A stretch of 64,000 nt of DNA from Paenibacillus alvei DSM 29 (GCF_000293805.1 NZ_AMBZ01000002.1:271001-335000), one strand, 5' to 3'; positions 28,812 to 38,443 are shown, numbered from the stretch's first letter. A program made the numbers and translations. Notes: generated from the sequence alone by a model not told the origin.

Positions 28812-30119
28812 TTAGTCTGAAGAAGACATCGCCAGGTCTCCTCCCGTCATTCTCGCTTCATTCGTATTTCGAAGTGCTTGATTATATTTTAACAGAGGGA
28901 AAATGACAACGACAATAATAAGCAGCAATCCGGCAAGCGCGGTGGCAAGCAATACGCCGAACATGGAAGCGAATAACCCGCCTATGCCTATGCCAAGAAC
29001 TGTGCCGGCTTGCGACACAGAATCGAATACGCCTGATCCACGGCCTCTCATTTCATCTGGCATAATCGTAATAAACAGACTACTGAGCGGCACGTTCGTG
29101 CAAGCAAGTGATACACCAAGACCAATCGACCATACATATACACTGAGAACCCCGCTCGTTTGATATAGCGAGTGCAGCGGAATAATGAGCAAGCAGAACA
29201 AGCCGATAACCCCAACTGCCCCGAGCAGCAGAACATTGGAAGCCACACGCTTCATGAGATAAGGTGCAGCGAGCGCCCCTAATATGCTGCCTACGGCCAC
29301 CATACTGGAAATGAAGCCAAAATGCTCGGCAGGAATACGGAAGGTTTGCAGCAAGGCCGCATTCAAGTTCGTATTAATAACGCCTACGACAAGCATGATC
29401 GGCACAAGCAGCAGAAGAAGTGCAAATAATCCATCGTGACGGTAAATCGTGCGTATCCCTGCCTTCAAGGACTTCCAGTACGGTTCCTTCGCAGCAGCCG
29501 ACTGCCCCGGTAACCCGCGTTCATTTTGGATTTCTTCACGAGTCCGATCAGGTACGGGCTTTGCTTTGGTCATCGCGTAAATAAACAAAGCAGAAAGCAT
29601 AAACGTAAGTCCATTAAAAAGGAATAGACGGTTAAAATGACCCAGTGGAATTAGCAGCCCCGCAATCGATGGCCCCACTAGCCGCATAGCCATAAAAGTA
29701 GCCTGCGAGAAGGAAACGGCCTGCGAGATGTTCTCTTTCCCAATAAGACTTGGCACAATGGCAGCACGTGCGGGTTCAAAAAACACGGTGCCGATGTTTT
29801 GCAACAATATCAACGCATAAATACCGTATAGATTGTGCTGAAATGCGATAAGCAGCACGACAATGACCGCACGGTAGATATCAGCGGCCATCATGATGTG
29901 GCTGCGCTGAAAGCGATCGGCGATTGGGCCTACAAATGTGCCGAGCAGCATGCTTGGCAGTACATTTGCCAGTACGACAAGGCTGATAGCCAGCGGATCG
30001 CTCGATAAATGGGCGACAAGAAAGATAACAACGAGCCGTGTAATGCCGTCGCCAAGCTCAGAAATGGTTTGGGCAAGCCATAAAAAACGGAATGCGCGGT
30101 TGTTCATGAGCAGCTTCAT
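28812..30119 (-). CDS. MFS transporter, drug-efflux type
   Basis: Twelve-helix MFS protein, about 435 aa, like the MefA/enterobactin-exporter (MFS_3) group. Helix 1 (FRFLWLAQTISELGDGITRL), loop GPIADRFQRSHIM and the FFEPARAAIVPSLI segment are typical. The start is ATG at 30119 with GTGGAGG upstream. The frame is open to 30179 but that part overlaps the palindromic operator. It is the first gene of an operon with an ArsR-type regulator, and together they look like a self-regulated export module. Substrate unknown. Confidence 0.88.
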   Translation of the reverse strand: MKLLMNNRAFRFLWLAQTISELGDGITRLVVIFLVAHLSSDPLAISLVVLANVLPSMLLGTFVGPIADRFQRSHIMMAADIYRAVIVVLLIAFQHNLYGIYALILLQNIGTVFFEPARAAIVPSLIGKENISQAVSFSQATFMAMRLVGPSIAGLLIPLGHFNRLFLFNGLTFMLSALFIYAMTKAKPVPDRTREEIQNERGLPGQSAAAKEPYWKSLKAGIRTIYRHDGLFALLLLLVPIMLVVGVINTNLNAALLQTFRIPAEHFGFISSMVAVGSILGALAAPYLMKRVASNVLLLGAVGVIGLFCLLIIPLHSLYQTSGVLSVYVWSIGLGVSLACTNVPLSSLFITIMPDEMRGRGSGVFDSVSQAGTVLGIGIGGLFASMFGVLLATALAGLLLIIVVVIFPLLKYNQALRNTNEARMTGGDLAMSSSD

Positions 30120-30137
30120 AGGGAATCCTCCACTAAG

Positions 30138-30179
30138 ATGATTTTTATCGTTAAAATTTATTTTAGCGATAAAAATCAT
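30138..30179. promoter_or_regulatory. 42-bp near-perfect palindrome, candidate operator of the MFS/ArsR operon
   Basis: Outer arms ATGATTTTTATCG (30138-30150) and CGATAAAAATCAT (30167-30179) are perfectly inverted. The inner arms TTAAAAT and ATTTTAG continue the symmetry with one mismatch around a TT centre. It lies 18 bases before the MFS start and overlaps where the ribosome site and promoter must be. Confidence 0.7.
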
Positions 30180-30243
30180 TTTGTAAAGGGGTTATTTTCC
30201 TGATCCCAAAACAAATATAAATTGCTATTCATGTTCATTCGCC

Positions 30244-30283
30244 GAAAAAAAGACGCTTGCGAGTCTTCGCAAGCGTCTTTCCT
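30244..30283 (-). terminator. Intrinsic terminator after the GH38 mannosidase gene
   Basis: Minus-strand hairpin AAAGACGCTTGC-gaagactc-GCAAGCGTCTTT with a seven-T run, about 15 bases past the stop at 30297. Confidence 0.85.
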
Positions 30284-30296
30284 ATGATGATACGTA

Positions 30297-33014
30297 TTAT
30301 TTTTGGATACCGAGCGAGAAGATCTCCGCACTGCTCAAGGCAACAGTTACTTCACGGTTATTCGTGGAAGCAATGTTCTCTTGAACTTCTTCCATGATGT
30401 TGCTGCGGTAGAAGCCCTTCGCTGCTTCTGGAAGCGATACATTCAGAGCAGCTTCTTCATGCTTGAAGTTGAACCAGCGACCGACCATGTCGCCTGTCTC
30501 TTCTGCCATCTTCAAGGAGGAGAACGCTACGCCTTCGCCGTTCCATGCCAGGAATGCATGGTTCACTGGGAACTTGCCTTCCTGCACTTCCACTTGGCGT
30601 ACAACCCAAGGTACTTGGAATGCATGAGCTTCTGCATAAGCACCGGATTCTACAACATCGCCTTCATGCGGGATAATCGCATATTCAGCCGTATGAACGC
30701 CGATGCACTGCGCTTCTGGAGTCGGGAAGTAGCCCCAGTCGCCGAGCTCGCCGGAGGAGCGAAGCAGCGTAACTGCAATCGTGTTCTTGTTGTCTTGCGA
30801 TACCTCGTATTCGAACAAGCCCTTGTTCGCCACCGTCAAGCCCAGCTTGCCGTCGCTTACGCTGACGAATGTGTGCTGATGCTGATCGTTGCTTGGGTTC
30901 TCCCATTCCTTCGCTGGAATGTTGTTGCGGCGAGCCGCTTCGAAGATCGATTCCGCCAAGTGTGTTTCGGATTCGAAGCCGCTTGGGAACAATGCTCTTA
31001 CGCGGTGATCCTTGGACTTATTGTCCATCGTTACATGAACATCAACGCGCTTCGCACCACGATCGAGCGTATAGCGAGTGATGATGCGGAATGTAGCCAA
31101 TTCAGTCGAACGCTGCGCCTTCCGAATATTGAAGTCCACAATGTCGCGGCGCTCTTCTTCCAATTTATCGTCTGCGGATACTGGAATGTTCCAGTTATGC
31201 GCCACTTCAATTACCGCGCGGAACGGCGTATTTTCTACAACCTTGCGCTCTGCCTTCAGCCCTGCCGTCGTAAGCGGCTTGGAACCTGCCGGCATGCGGA
31301 ACATGTACTCGTTCCCGATATCTCCTGCATCTTCGTAGACGTTCAAACCAGCATGCGTATGACCAGTGGACTTGTCTGTCAACGTAAGCGATCCGTCTTC
31401 GGCAACGACTGCTTTCAAACGGTCGTTCTCCAGCGTGAACTCGCCTGTCACAAGGCTAGCCCCTTGTTCCTTCGATGCGCCTGTCACCCAAGCAAGCGTC
31501 TTATAACCGAATGCAGGGATATCTTGTACTTGCAAGCGCACCTTCACTGCACGCGCCATATATGGCTGACGGAACTTATCCTTCGGCAAGTCATAGCCGA
31601 AGACTACGCCCGCATCTTCCCATTGGCAATCAAGCACACTGCCGTCTGCATCGATAACTGCGCCAGCTTCGATTGGCTCCTTCTTCATTTCCGCTGCCAG
31701 CTTCATTGGATGAGCTTCACGGAAATAACGGCGGTACAGTTCAAGCGTCACTTCAACAACGCCATCGCGTCCATATCCTGTGGAGTTGAATACCGTAAAC
31801 GGTACAGCTTGCTTGCCGCCGTATACAGATGTGTCGATTTGCTTAATCAGGCTATCTACTGTTTCGTTAATAATCATTTCTGTCATATGCTTCGACTTCT
31901 CAAAGCGTGTAACCATCTCGCGATGTACTTCGTCCACGCTGCAGCCGCAAATGCTATCGTGAGGGTGGTTCTGCATCAATGTCTTCCACGCGTACACGAA
32001 CAGGTGGTGCGGGTATGGCTTGCCTGCTTGGTGTGCAATTGCCGCAAGCGGCTCTGCTACCTTCTCAAGCAGCGTTTGGTTCTCTGCGTTCATTTGCTTC
32101 AAATACACGCGGGAGGATGCTGTATTAACAAGTGTATACCAGCCGTCTGTACGTTGGCTGCGCAATTCACCATGAACCGTCTGCAGGTTCTCAGGCAGCT
32201 CCTTGCGAAGCTCGTCTACATAATCATTGAAGTTGGAATGTACGAAATCCACATCCGGGAACAGCTTCTTCGCCACTTCAATCGCTTTAGACAGATCCGT
32301 TTGAATCGGCTGGTGGTCACACCCGTTCATAAACAGCAAGTGGCGTGTGGATGCGAATTTTTCCGCATTCGGAATTTGCTTGTCCCAATAAGCTACTGCC
32401 TGCGGCTCATCAACAGGTACTTCCATTCCGTTACAGTACCAGTTCGCGAACAAAATGCCGATGACGCGCGAGCCGTCTGGGGATTCCCAGATCATCTCGG
32501 AGAACGGCGATTCATATGCTGCGTCTTCCGATACTTGGTTGTTGAATCCAGTCGGCTTAACACCGCGGCCGAATACCGCTACATCAATGCCGGATTGCTT
32601 TAAGATTTGCGGCGCTTGGCCCATATTACCGAATGAATCCGGGAAATAACCGACCTTGGAAATGTTGCCGCCATACTGCTTCGCATCGCGATGTCCGATT
32701 TGCATATTGCGCACGTTCGCTTCGCTGCTTGTCAAGAACTCATCCTGCAAGATGTACCAAGGTCCGATATGAATGCGGCCTTCTTGAATGTACTTCGTCA
32801 GCTTCTCCTTCATTTCAGGGCGAACCTGCAAGTAATCCTCCAGCATAATCGTCTGTCCGTCCAGGTGGAAGCTCTTGAAGCCTGGGTCATTGTCGAGCGT
32901 ATCGAGCAGCGTATCCATCAATTCAATCAAAAGTGCATGATGATATTCATAAGGCATATACCATTCGCGATCCCAGTGCGTATGAGAAATAATGTGGGCA
33001 GTCTTTTTAGTCAT
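30297..33014 (-). CDS. Alpha-mannosidase, glycoside hydrolase family 38
   Basis: Retaining Zn2+-dependent alpha-mannosidase, 905 aa, without signal peptide, so cytoplasmic. The metal and substrate motif HTHWDREWY lies at 11-19. The nucleophile is Asp126 in VGYFPDSFGNMGQ. Further motifs are FANWYCNG, MNGCDHQPIQ and NHPHDSICGCSVDEVHREM, and a long beta-sandwich C-terminal region closes the protein. ATG at 33014 follows GTGAGGG. It is last in the mannoside locus, 80 bases after the GH125 gene. It would remove mannose from imported high-mannose fragments or mannosyl-glycerate-like sugars. Confidence 0.94.
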   Translation of the reverse strand: MTKKTAHIISHTHWDREWYMPYEYHHALLIELMDTLLDTLDNDPGFKSFHLDGQTIMLEDYLQVRPEMKEKLTKYIQEGRIHIGPWYILQDEFLTSSEANVRNMQIGHRDAKQYGGNISKVGYFPDSFGNMGQAPQILKQSGIDVAVFGRGVKPTGFNNQVSEDAAYESPFSEMIWESPDGSRVIGILFANWYCNGMEVPVDEPQAVAYWDKQIPNAEKFASTRHLLFMNGCDHQPIQTDLSKAIEVAKKLFPDVDFVHSNFNDYVDELRKELPENLQTVHGELRSQRTDGWYTLVNTASSRVYLKQMNAENQTLLEKVAEPLAAIAHQAGKPYPHHLFVYAWKTLMQNHPHDSICGCSVDEVHREMVTRFEKSKHMTEMIINETVDSLIKQIDTSVYGGKQAVPFTVFNSTGYGRDGVVEVTLELYRRYFREAHPMKLAAEMKKEPIEAGAVIDADGSVLDCQWEDAGVVFGYDLPKDKFRQPYMARAVKVRLQVQDIPAFGYKTLAWVTGASKEQGASLVTGEFTLENDRLKAVVAEDGSLTLTDKSTGHTHAGLNVYEDAGDIGNEYMFRMPAGSKPLTTAGLKAERKVVENTPFRAVIEVAHNWNIPVSADDKLEEERRDIVDFNIRKAQRSTELATFRIITRYTLDRGAKRVDVHVTMDNKSKDHRVRALFPSGFESETHLAESIFEAARRNNIPAKEWENPSNDQHQHTFVSVSDGKLGLTVANKGLFEYEVSQDNKNTIAVTLLRSSGELGDWGYFPTPEAQCIGVHTAEYAIIPHEGDVVESGAYAEAHAFQVPWVVRQVEVQEGKFPVNHAFLAWNGEGVAFSSLKMAEETGDMVGRWFNFKHEEAALNVSLPEAAKGFYRSNIMEEVQENIASTNNREVTVALSSAEIFSLGIQK

Positions 33015-33096
33015 GTTGTTTCCCTCACTTTCATGGTGTGTGTGATAGAGGTGCTAGTGTTCCTAACGATCTGACCTTGCTGAGCAACTGGCTTGC

Positions 33097-34383
33097 TTAT
33101 TCCCCTTTAAGCCAATGTTCGCGGTAGATCAACTCAGAGAACAAGCTGTTCGACCAAGCGAACCATTCGCGTGTGAACTGTGCAGGATCGTCCACGTGGA
33201 AGCCTTCATGCATGTATCCTGTGCCTGCATCTGTAGTCGTGAGCAGCTCGATAAGGGATGCAATCTCGTCTTGGGAGCTTGCTGTCAAGCCTTGCATTGA
33301 CAAGGCAATATGCCAAATATATTGGTTCGGCGTATGCGGACTGCCGATACCCTTAGCTGCTTTACCGGAGTAGAAGTAAGGATTCTCTTCACTCAGAATG
33401 AAGCGGCGTGTATTTTGATAGATTGGATCGTCTGCCGTTGTATAACCAAGGTACGGAATCGCGAGCAAGCTAGGCACGTTCGCATCGTCCATCAGGTTAT
33501 AGTTGCCGAAGCCGTCTGTTTCATAAGCATAGATTTTGCCGTATTTCGGGTGGTGGAAGATGCCGTATGCTTGAATGCCTTCGTCGATTTCTTCCATCAG
33601 TGCGTGAGCCTTCGCTGCAAATGGCGCATCTTCATAGACTGCAGTTGCGATTTCTTCCAAGTAGCGCAGCACTACAACCGCGAACATGTTGGAAGGAACC
33701 AAATAGCCGAATGTGCATGCATCGTCACTTGGACGGAATGCAGACCATGTCATGCCTGTATAGTTGACCGGCATACCCATGCCATTATTCTTCAACGTAT
33801 CTGTCTTGCGGCAATCCATCCGCTCGAAGCGGTATGGCGATTGCGCAAAGTGACGCTGTTCCGTCGTCCACAGATCCATAATGATATGAGCAACCGTTTT
33901 GTATTCACCATCAAAGAGGGAAGTGTCCCCCGTCTCTTTCCAATACAAATAGGACAATTGAAGCGGATAGCATAGAGAGTCAATTTCATACTTGCGTTCC
34001 CATACCCAGCCATTCAGCTTCGTTTGGTCACGGTGATGAATTTCATCCAATGCTACTTCTTGTTCATTAAATGCATTCGCATAAGGGTCAATTTGAATAT
34101 ATTTCAGCTGCTTGCGCACCAGCCCGGCAATGACGCGTCTTACATCCGCATCGTCCTTCGCAAGCGGCATGTATTGGCGTACCTGTGCGCTGGAATCGCG
34201 CAGCCACATTGCAGGGATATCCCCTGTAAAGACGTAGGATGTACCGTCTTCATGCAGCTTTGTTGTCGTTTGCAACGTATTCGGGAAGCAGTTCAAAAAC
34301 TGCTCCATCAATTTCGGGTTATGGGCCAATTTAGTCTTTGCTTCTTCCATCACGCGAAGCACAGCTTGCGGTAGACGTTCCAT
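33097..34383 (-). CDS. Exo-alpha-1,6-mannosidase, glycoside hydrolase family 125
   Basis: Metal-independent inverting mannosidase of family 125 (former DUF1237), about 428 aa, no signal peptide. Hallmarks are the TGDIPAMWLRDSSAQVRQYMP motif, LKYIQIDPYANAFN, WERKYEIDSLCYPLQLSY and MTWSAFRPSDDACTFGY. The start is ATG at 34383 with AAAAGGAGAG upstream. An ATG at 34452 is in frame but lacks a ribosome site. GH125 plus GH38 is the established pairing for trimming alpha-1,6 and alpha-1,2/1,3 mannose from N-glycan or yeast mannan fragments. Transcription probably starts at 34630-34660. Confidence 0.93.
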   Translation of the reverse strand: MERLPQAVLRVMEEAKTKLAHNPKLMEQFLNCFPNTLQTTTKLHEDGTSYVFTGDIPAMWLRDSSAQVRQYMPLAKDDADVRRVIAGLVRKQLKYIQIDPYANAFNEQEVALDEIHHRDQTKLNGWVWERKYEIDSLCYPLQLSYLYWKETGDTSLFDGEYKTVAHIIMDLWTTEQRHFAQSPYRFERMDCRKTDTLKNNGMGMPVNYTGMTWSAFRPSDDACTFGYLVPSNMFAVVVLRYLEEIATAVYEDAPFAAKAHALMEEIDEGIQAYGIFHHPKYGKIYAYETDGFGNYNLMDDANVPSLLAIPYLGYTTADDPIYQNTRRFILSEENPYFYSGKAAKGIGSPHTPNQYIWHIALSMQGLTASSQDEIASLIELLTTTDAGTGYMHEGFHVDDPAQFTREWFAWSNSLFSELIYREHWLKGE

Positions 34384-34629
34384 GTCGGCTCTCTCCTTTT
34401 CACTTTTGATCACGACGCATTTCGGGAAGCGATTCGACATCGAATCTTGCATTCAACCTCGAAGAATTAATGCTTTCGGCGTATGTTTCCTTCAGAAACA
34501 TTTCAGTTGCTCATATAGTCTCGCCTACATCCGCTATTCCTTACAAGTTTTGCAGAGTAAAATTCCGCTGCGAAAGCATGCACTTTAGGGTCTTGCAACC
34601 TTCCCGGTGCTGAAAAGTGAATTATTTGT

Positions 34630-34660
34630 ATTATAGCAAATAAGATGATTAATATATCAA
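34630..34660 (-). promoter_or_regulatory. Promoter of the GH125-GH38 genes
   Basis: Minus-strand TATAAT (34630-34635) with a TG two bases before it (extended -10), and TTGATA 19 bases upstream (34655-34660). It leaves a leader of about 240 bases before the GH125 start, holding a small TGTTTC-tgaa-GGAAACA hairpin. The gap 34384-34847 has nothing else apart from the hairpin at 34720-34750. Confidence 0.5.
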
Positions 34661-34719
34661 TTATATTGTAATGATTAGGATGTGAAAAAACAACCAATTG
34701 TTTGTCTAAAATAGAACAC

Positions 34720-34750
34720 AATCAGGTGAAGCGAAGCGCTTCACCTGATT
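34720..34750 (-). terminator. 13-bp perfect hairpin after the binding-protein gene
   Basis: AATCAGGTGAAGC pairs with GCTTCACCTGATT across five bases. On the minus strand it is followed by GTGTTCTATTTT. It lies about 100 bases past the stop at 34848 and separates the transporter genes from the hydrolase genes. Confidence 0.6.
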
Positions 34751-34847
34751 TGGATACAAAGGGCTATTCATTTCGCTTTGCACGTTGTCGTCATGCTCTA
34801 GTTGTCAAGTCTGCTGCTGGACGAAACTCATTTACGCCCGATATGGA

Positions 34848-36331
34848 TTACTTCTTGGATGCTTTCCAAGCATCCAATTGAGCTTGCATTTCAGCCATTA
34901 CTTTGTCCAAGCCAGCTTGCTTGAATTTCTCAATCGCTTTTGGAACGTAGACTTTAGGATCCACGGAACCAGTAAACAAAGATGCATAGAATTCTTCTTT
35001 TACGTTTGTCAAAGCCGTAACTTCTGATTTCACATTATCAGCATTGAAGTGGAAGCCGAGAAGCGGCGCATTTTTCGCAGCATCGTTGAACTTCGCGAAT
35101 TGTTCCCATTTATCTTTAGGGTCAGTAGGCAACTTATCCAAGATAAAGAAGTTACCAAGTGTAAATGCTGGCATATCGTAGCCCTCTGTCTTAGCAGGTA
35201 AGTATTCTACTGTGCTATCATCGATACGTTTGTAGTGAACGTCTTCGATACCGTTGTTCACCAGGTTGCGCAAGTACTTGTCAGAGTTAAGCAAGTTCAA
35301 GAATTGCATTGCTTTCTCTGGGTACTTGGAGTTCGCGGAAATACCGTGCATGGAACCCATTACAGACCAGTTGTATACATATGGCTCAGTGTAAGGTGTA
35401 GATACAACTGGGTAGCCCAGCGTTTGAGACCATTGGTTGTCTGCGAACGGTTGAGTGTCCGGCATATCAACGAACCATTTGCCTGTTTTCATTTCATCGC
35501 CGTTAGATGCTGTAGCTGCATCTTTCTTCAAATAACCTTTTTTGTAGTAGTCATGCATGGTTTCGAAGCTCTTCATCATATCTGGTTGTTCCAAAATATT
35601 AACTAGCTTCAAGTCATTCGTATCTGTCAGCGCCACGCCGATTGGCAAGTTTTCGTTCACCAAGTCGTAAGGAATGCCGAATTTGAATTGCTTATCAGCA
35701 GACACTGGATACAATCCAGGCTCGCCTGCTTTCACTTTTGCAAGTACTGGCTCCAAATCTTCCAACGTCTTGATGGATTTGATGTCGATATTGTACTTAT
35801 CTACATATTGCTTGTTGAAGCGGAATACTTTTTGAGCCGGAAGCTCTTTATTTACAGGAATCGCGTATGTTTTACCTTCAATTTTTGCACCTTCCAAGAA
35901 GGATGGGTGAACGTTTTTCTTAATATCTTGGCCATACTTGTCAAGCAGTTCATCCAGTTCGTAGAACGCGCCTTTTTTAGCGTTTGTTACATAATCAAAT
36001 GCCCAGGAACACGTGAAAGCGATATCAAAAGGTTCCCCAGAAGCGGCGATTACTTGCATCTTTTGGTTGTAATCGCCCCAGTCGAACATTTTCATTTTGA
36101 TTGTTGCACCGATTTTTCTTTCGTGTACTCGCTGACTTTTTCCATTACTTTGTCAACGTCTTTTTGCGGAGTACCGATCGTGTACCAGATCAGTTCTACT
36201 GGCTTTTCGTCTTTTTTGTCTCCTGATGTGCCAGCCGCTTCTTCTTTTTTACTTCCGCAACCTGCGAGAACCAAAGATGCGACCATGATGAGGCAGAATG
36301 TCATCATCAGCATTTTTTTTGCCTTAGCCAT
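34848..36331 (-). pseudogene. Sugar ABC transporter solute-binding lipoprotein, disrupted by a one-base frameshift
   Basis: LplA-type extracellular binding protein of the mannoside importer, about 494 aa when joined. The first frame starts at ATG 36331 (GGGGAGG upstream), with a lipobox ending VLAG-C (Cys25) and a Lys/Glu-rich linker. It reads to EYTKEK and then goes off frame at an A5 run (36113-36117), stopping at 36092. The second frame continues exactly as IGATIKMKMFDWGDYNQKM and runs to 34848 through the whole family 1 fold. Both halves are otherwise intact, so the lesion is recent, an assembly slip, or bypassed by -1 slippage at AAA. Two permeases sit upstream. Confidence 0.85.
36113..36117 (-). 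other. Frameshift site (A5 run) in the binding-lipoprotein gene
   Basis: The minus strand reads AAAGAAAAATCGG, and six A residues after G would restore EKIGATIK. The motif is almost identical to the frameshift at 21339-21343. Confidence 0.8.
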
Positions 36332-36382
36332 TTTGTTACCTCCCCTTTTTGAACCACGCTGGATGTTTATATTATTTCCAGA

Positions 36383-36404
36383 GGCGGCAAGATCATTTGC
36401 CGCC
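36383..36404 (-). repeat. Hairpin between permease and binding-protein genes
   Basis: GGCGGCAA-atgatc-TTGCCGCC type inverted repeat without a U tract, 52 bases upstream of the lipoprotein start codon. Such stems often protect the message of the binding protein from decay. Confidence 0.45.
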
Positions 36405-36434
36405 GTCCGGGAATAAACGTTATGGTAGTAAGAA

Positions 36435-37358
36435 TTATTCTTTTACTGCACCAATCGTCAAGCCTTGAACGAAGTAGCGTTGGAAGAATGGGTAAGCACA
36501 TGCGATTGGCAATGTTGCCAGTACGACGAGTGCCATCCGTGTTGCTTCCTGCGGCAACGTTCTGAGCATTTCGAGCGATTGACCGGATGAGTTCAACTGA
36601 GCGTTTGACAGCAAGAACTGCATACTGTTCTCGATGCGCATCAGCATGGACTGCAATGGAACGAGTGACGGATTGTCGATATAGAGCAAAGCGTTGAACC
36701 AGTCGTTCCAGAAGCCCAATGTCGCGAACAAACCAATTGTCGCAATCCCCGGCAAGGAGATTGGAAGTACAATCGTAATGAATGCCCGCAATTCGCCAGC
36801 ACCATCGATCTTCGCGGATTCGATAATCGCATCCGGTACTGTCGTGTTATAGAACGTACGCATGATGAGTACGTAGAACGCGTTCATAATAAGGGGCAAG
36901 ATAAGCGCCCAAATCGAATCCTTCAAGCCCAATACTTGCGTGATAACCATGTACGTCGGTACGAGACCGCCGTTGAACAGCATCGTAAAGAATGCGATGA
37001 AAGAGAAAAATCCACGGTACGAGAAATTCTTGCGTGATATCGCATAAGCATACAAGCTAATAACCACCAAGCTGATCAACGTACCAACTAATGTAATGAA
37101 GATCGTAATCCCGTAGGAATTGAGCAGCTGATCTCCTGCCTTGAAAATGTACTCATAAGCAGAGAAGCTCCATTTTTCAGGAAACAGTGTGTAACCCTTG
37201 CGTGCCAATGATTCTTCATCCGTTAACGAGATGACGATAACGAAGAGGAATGGGTAGACACACATAAGAGCGAATGCACCGGCGATAATATTGAACAACA
37301 GGTTCGTACCTCTGGACAACTCATGAACGTCACGATGTTTAGTCTTACGCAAAGTCAT
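36435..37358 (-). CDS. Carbohydrate ABC transporter permease (LplC/YtcP type)
   Basis: Second permease of the mannoside importer, about 307 aa. Six membrane segments and the EAA loop IIESAKIDGAGELRAFITIVLPIS are present, and the protein ends with the typical RYFVQGLTIGAVKE. The start is uncertain. ATG at 37382 overlaps the upstream stop region, ATG at 37358 has AGGGGG very close, and a TTG two codons later has it at seven bases. It overlaps or abuts the LplB-type permease gene and precedes the binding lipoprotein. Confidence 0.9.
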   Translation of the reverse strand: MTLRKTKHRDVHELSRGTNLLFNIIAGAFALMCVYPFLFVIVISLTDEESLARKGYTLFPEKWSFSAYEYIFKAGDQLLNSYGITIFITLVGTLISLVVISLYAYAISRKNFSYRGFFSFIAFFTMLFNGGLVPTYMVITQVLGLKDSIWALILPLIMNAFYVLIMRTFYNTTVPDAIIESAKIDGAGELRAFITIVLPISLPGIATIGLFATLGFWNDWFNALLYIDNPSLVPLQSMLMRIENSMQFLLSNAQLNSSGQSLEMLRTLPQEATRMALVVLATLPIACAYPFFQRYFVQGLTIGAVKE

Positions 37359-37368
37359 TCCCCCTAAC

Positions 37369-38307
37369 CTAGAACAACGCATTGTCTTTGTTGAATTTTC
37401 GAACGATCCAGTTCGAGGTCATGACAAGAATGAATCCGACTAATGATTGATACAAGCCAGCTGCCGTACTCATTGCAATTTCCCCTGTCGCCTTCAAACC
37501 GCGATATACGTAGGTATCGATTACGTTCGTTACCGCATACAACGGACCAGAATCACGCGGGATTTGATAGAACAAACCGAAGTCTGCGTAGAAGATCCGT
37601 CCCACAGCGAGCAGCGTCAAGATTGTAATAAGCGGAGTAATGGCCGGTAATGTAATGTGGCGAATTTGCTGCCACTTGTTCGCTCCGTCAATCATCGCTG
37701 CTTCATAGTACGTCTTGTCAATGCCGACAATCGCCGCCAAGTATACGACACTGGAATAACCTACGCCCTTCCAAATATTCAGGAATACAAGGATGTAAGG
37801 CCAGTACGTCGTATCGGAGTACCAGGATACAGGCTCTTTCCCGATCCAAGCCAGGAATTGGTTCAGTACCCCTTTGTCAACGCTCAGGAAGCTGAACGTG
37901 AAGTAACCGACGATAACCCAAGACAAGAAGTGAGGCAGGAACATCCCGGTTTGATACAATTTTGCCAACCGTTTATTCACAATTTCGCTCAATATGATTG
38001 CCATAGCTACGGCACATACGAGACCGAGAACGATGAAGACCAAGTTGTATAGTATCGTGTTTCTTGTGATGACATAAGCATCATTTGTTTTGAAAAGGTA
38101 TTCAAAATTTTTAAACCCTACCCATTCGCTTTGCTGCAAGCTGGCAAGGAAGCCGTCCCGGCTGAAACGATAGTCCTTGAAAGCGATCACAGTTCCGAAC
38201 ATCGGTAGGTAGGAGAAGAACAAAAACCACAAGGCTCCCGGAAGAACCATTAGCAGAAAGATTCGATTGCGGTTTAAGCTCCGAAAGGCATTTTTGATGA
38301 ATTGCAT
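37369..38307 (-). CDS. Carbohydrate ABC transporter permease (LplB/YteP type)
   Basis: First permease of the mannoside importer, about 312 aa, six membrane segments. The N-terminal FLLMVLPGALWFLFFSYLPMFGTVIAFKDY is the family opening. The EAA loop (YYEAAMIDGANKWQQIRHITLPA) lies in the second half. The start is ATG at 38307 with GGGGG eight bases upstream. The frame is open to 38376 without a ribosome site. It is first of the transport genes, 150 bases after the response regulator gene and its terminator. No ATPase gene is present, so a shared MsmX-type ATPase is presumed. Confidence 0.92.
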   Translation of the reverse strand: MQFIKNAFRSLNRNRIFLLMVLPGALWFLFFSYLPMFGTVIAFKDYRFSRDGFLASLQQSEWVGFKNFEYLFKTNDAYVITRNTILYNLVFIVLGLVCAVAMAIILSEIVNKRLAKLYQTGMFLPHFLSWVIVGYFTFSFLSVDKGVLNQFLAWIGKEPVSWYSDTTYWPYILVFLNIWKGVGYSSVVYLAAIVGIDKTYYEAAMIDGANKWQQIRHITLPAITPLITILTLLAVGRIFYADFGLFYQIPRDSGPLYAVTNVIDTYVYRGLKATGEIAMSTAAGLYQSLVGFILVMTSNWIVRKFNKDNALF

Positions 38308-38402
38308 CCCATCATCCCCCGTTGCTATGTTGTACTTATAGCGTAACGCAACTGCCTCGCTTCCAATAGTCAACAAACTTTAGATTTGGTGTACAAAATA
38401 AA

Positions 38403-38443
38403 GAAAGGGCTTACACGGCGTCACTTTGCCGTGGATACCCTTT
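38403..38443 (-). terminator. Terminator between response regulator and transporter genes
   Basis: Minus-strand hairpin AAAGGG..CACGGC / GCCGTG..CCCTTT followed by CTTTATTTTG, 15 bases past the response-regulator stop. Confidence 0.6.

Noticed and set aside
30303-32603. A 766-codon open frame on the plus strand opposite the GH38 mannosidase
   Set aside because: It is a codon-bias shadow of the minus-strand gene, with Cys/His/Arg-rich non-protein-like composition and no ribosome site.
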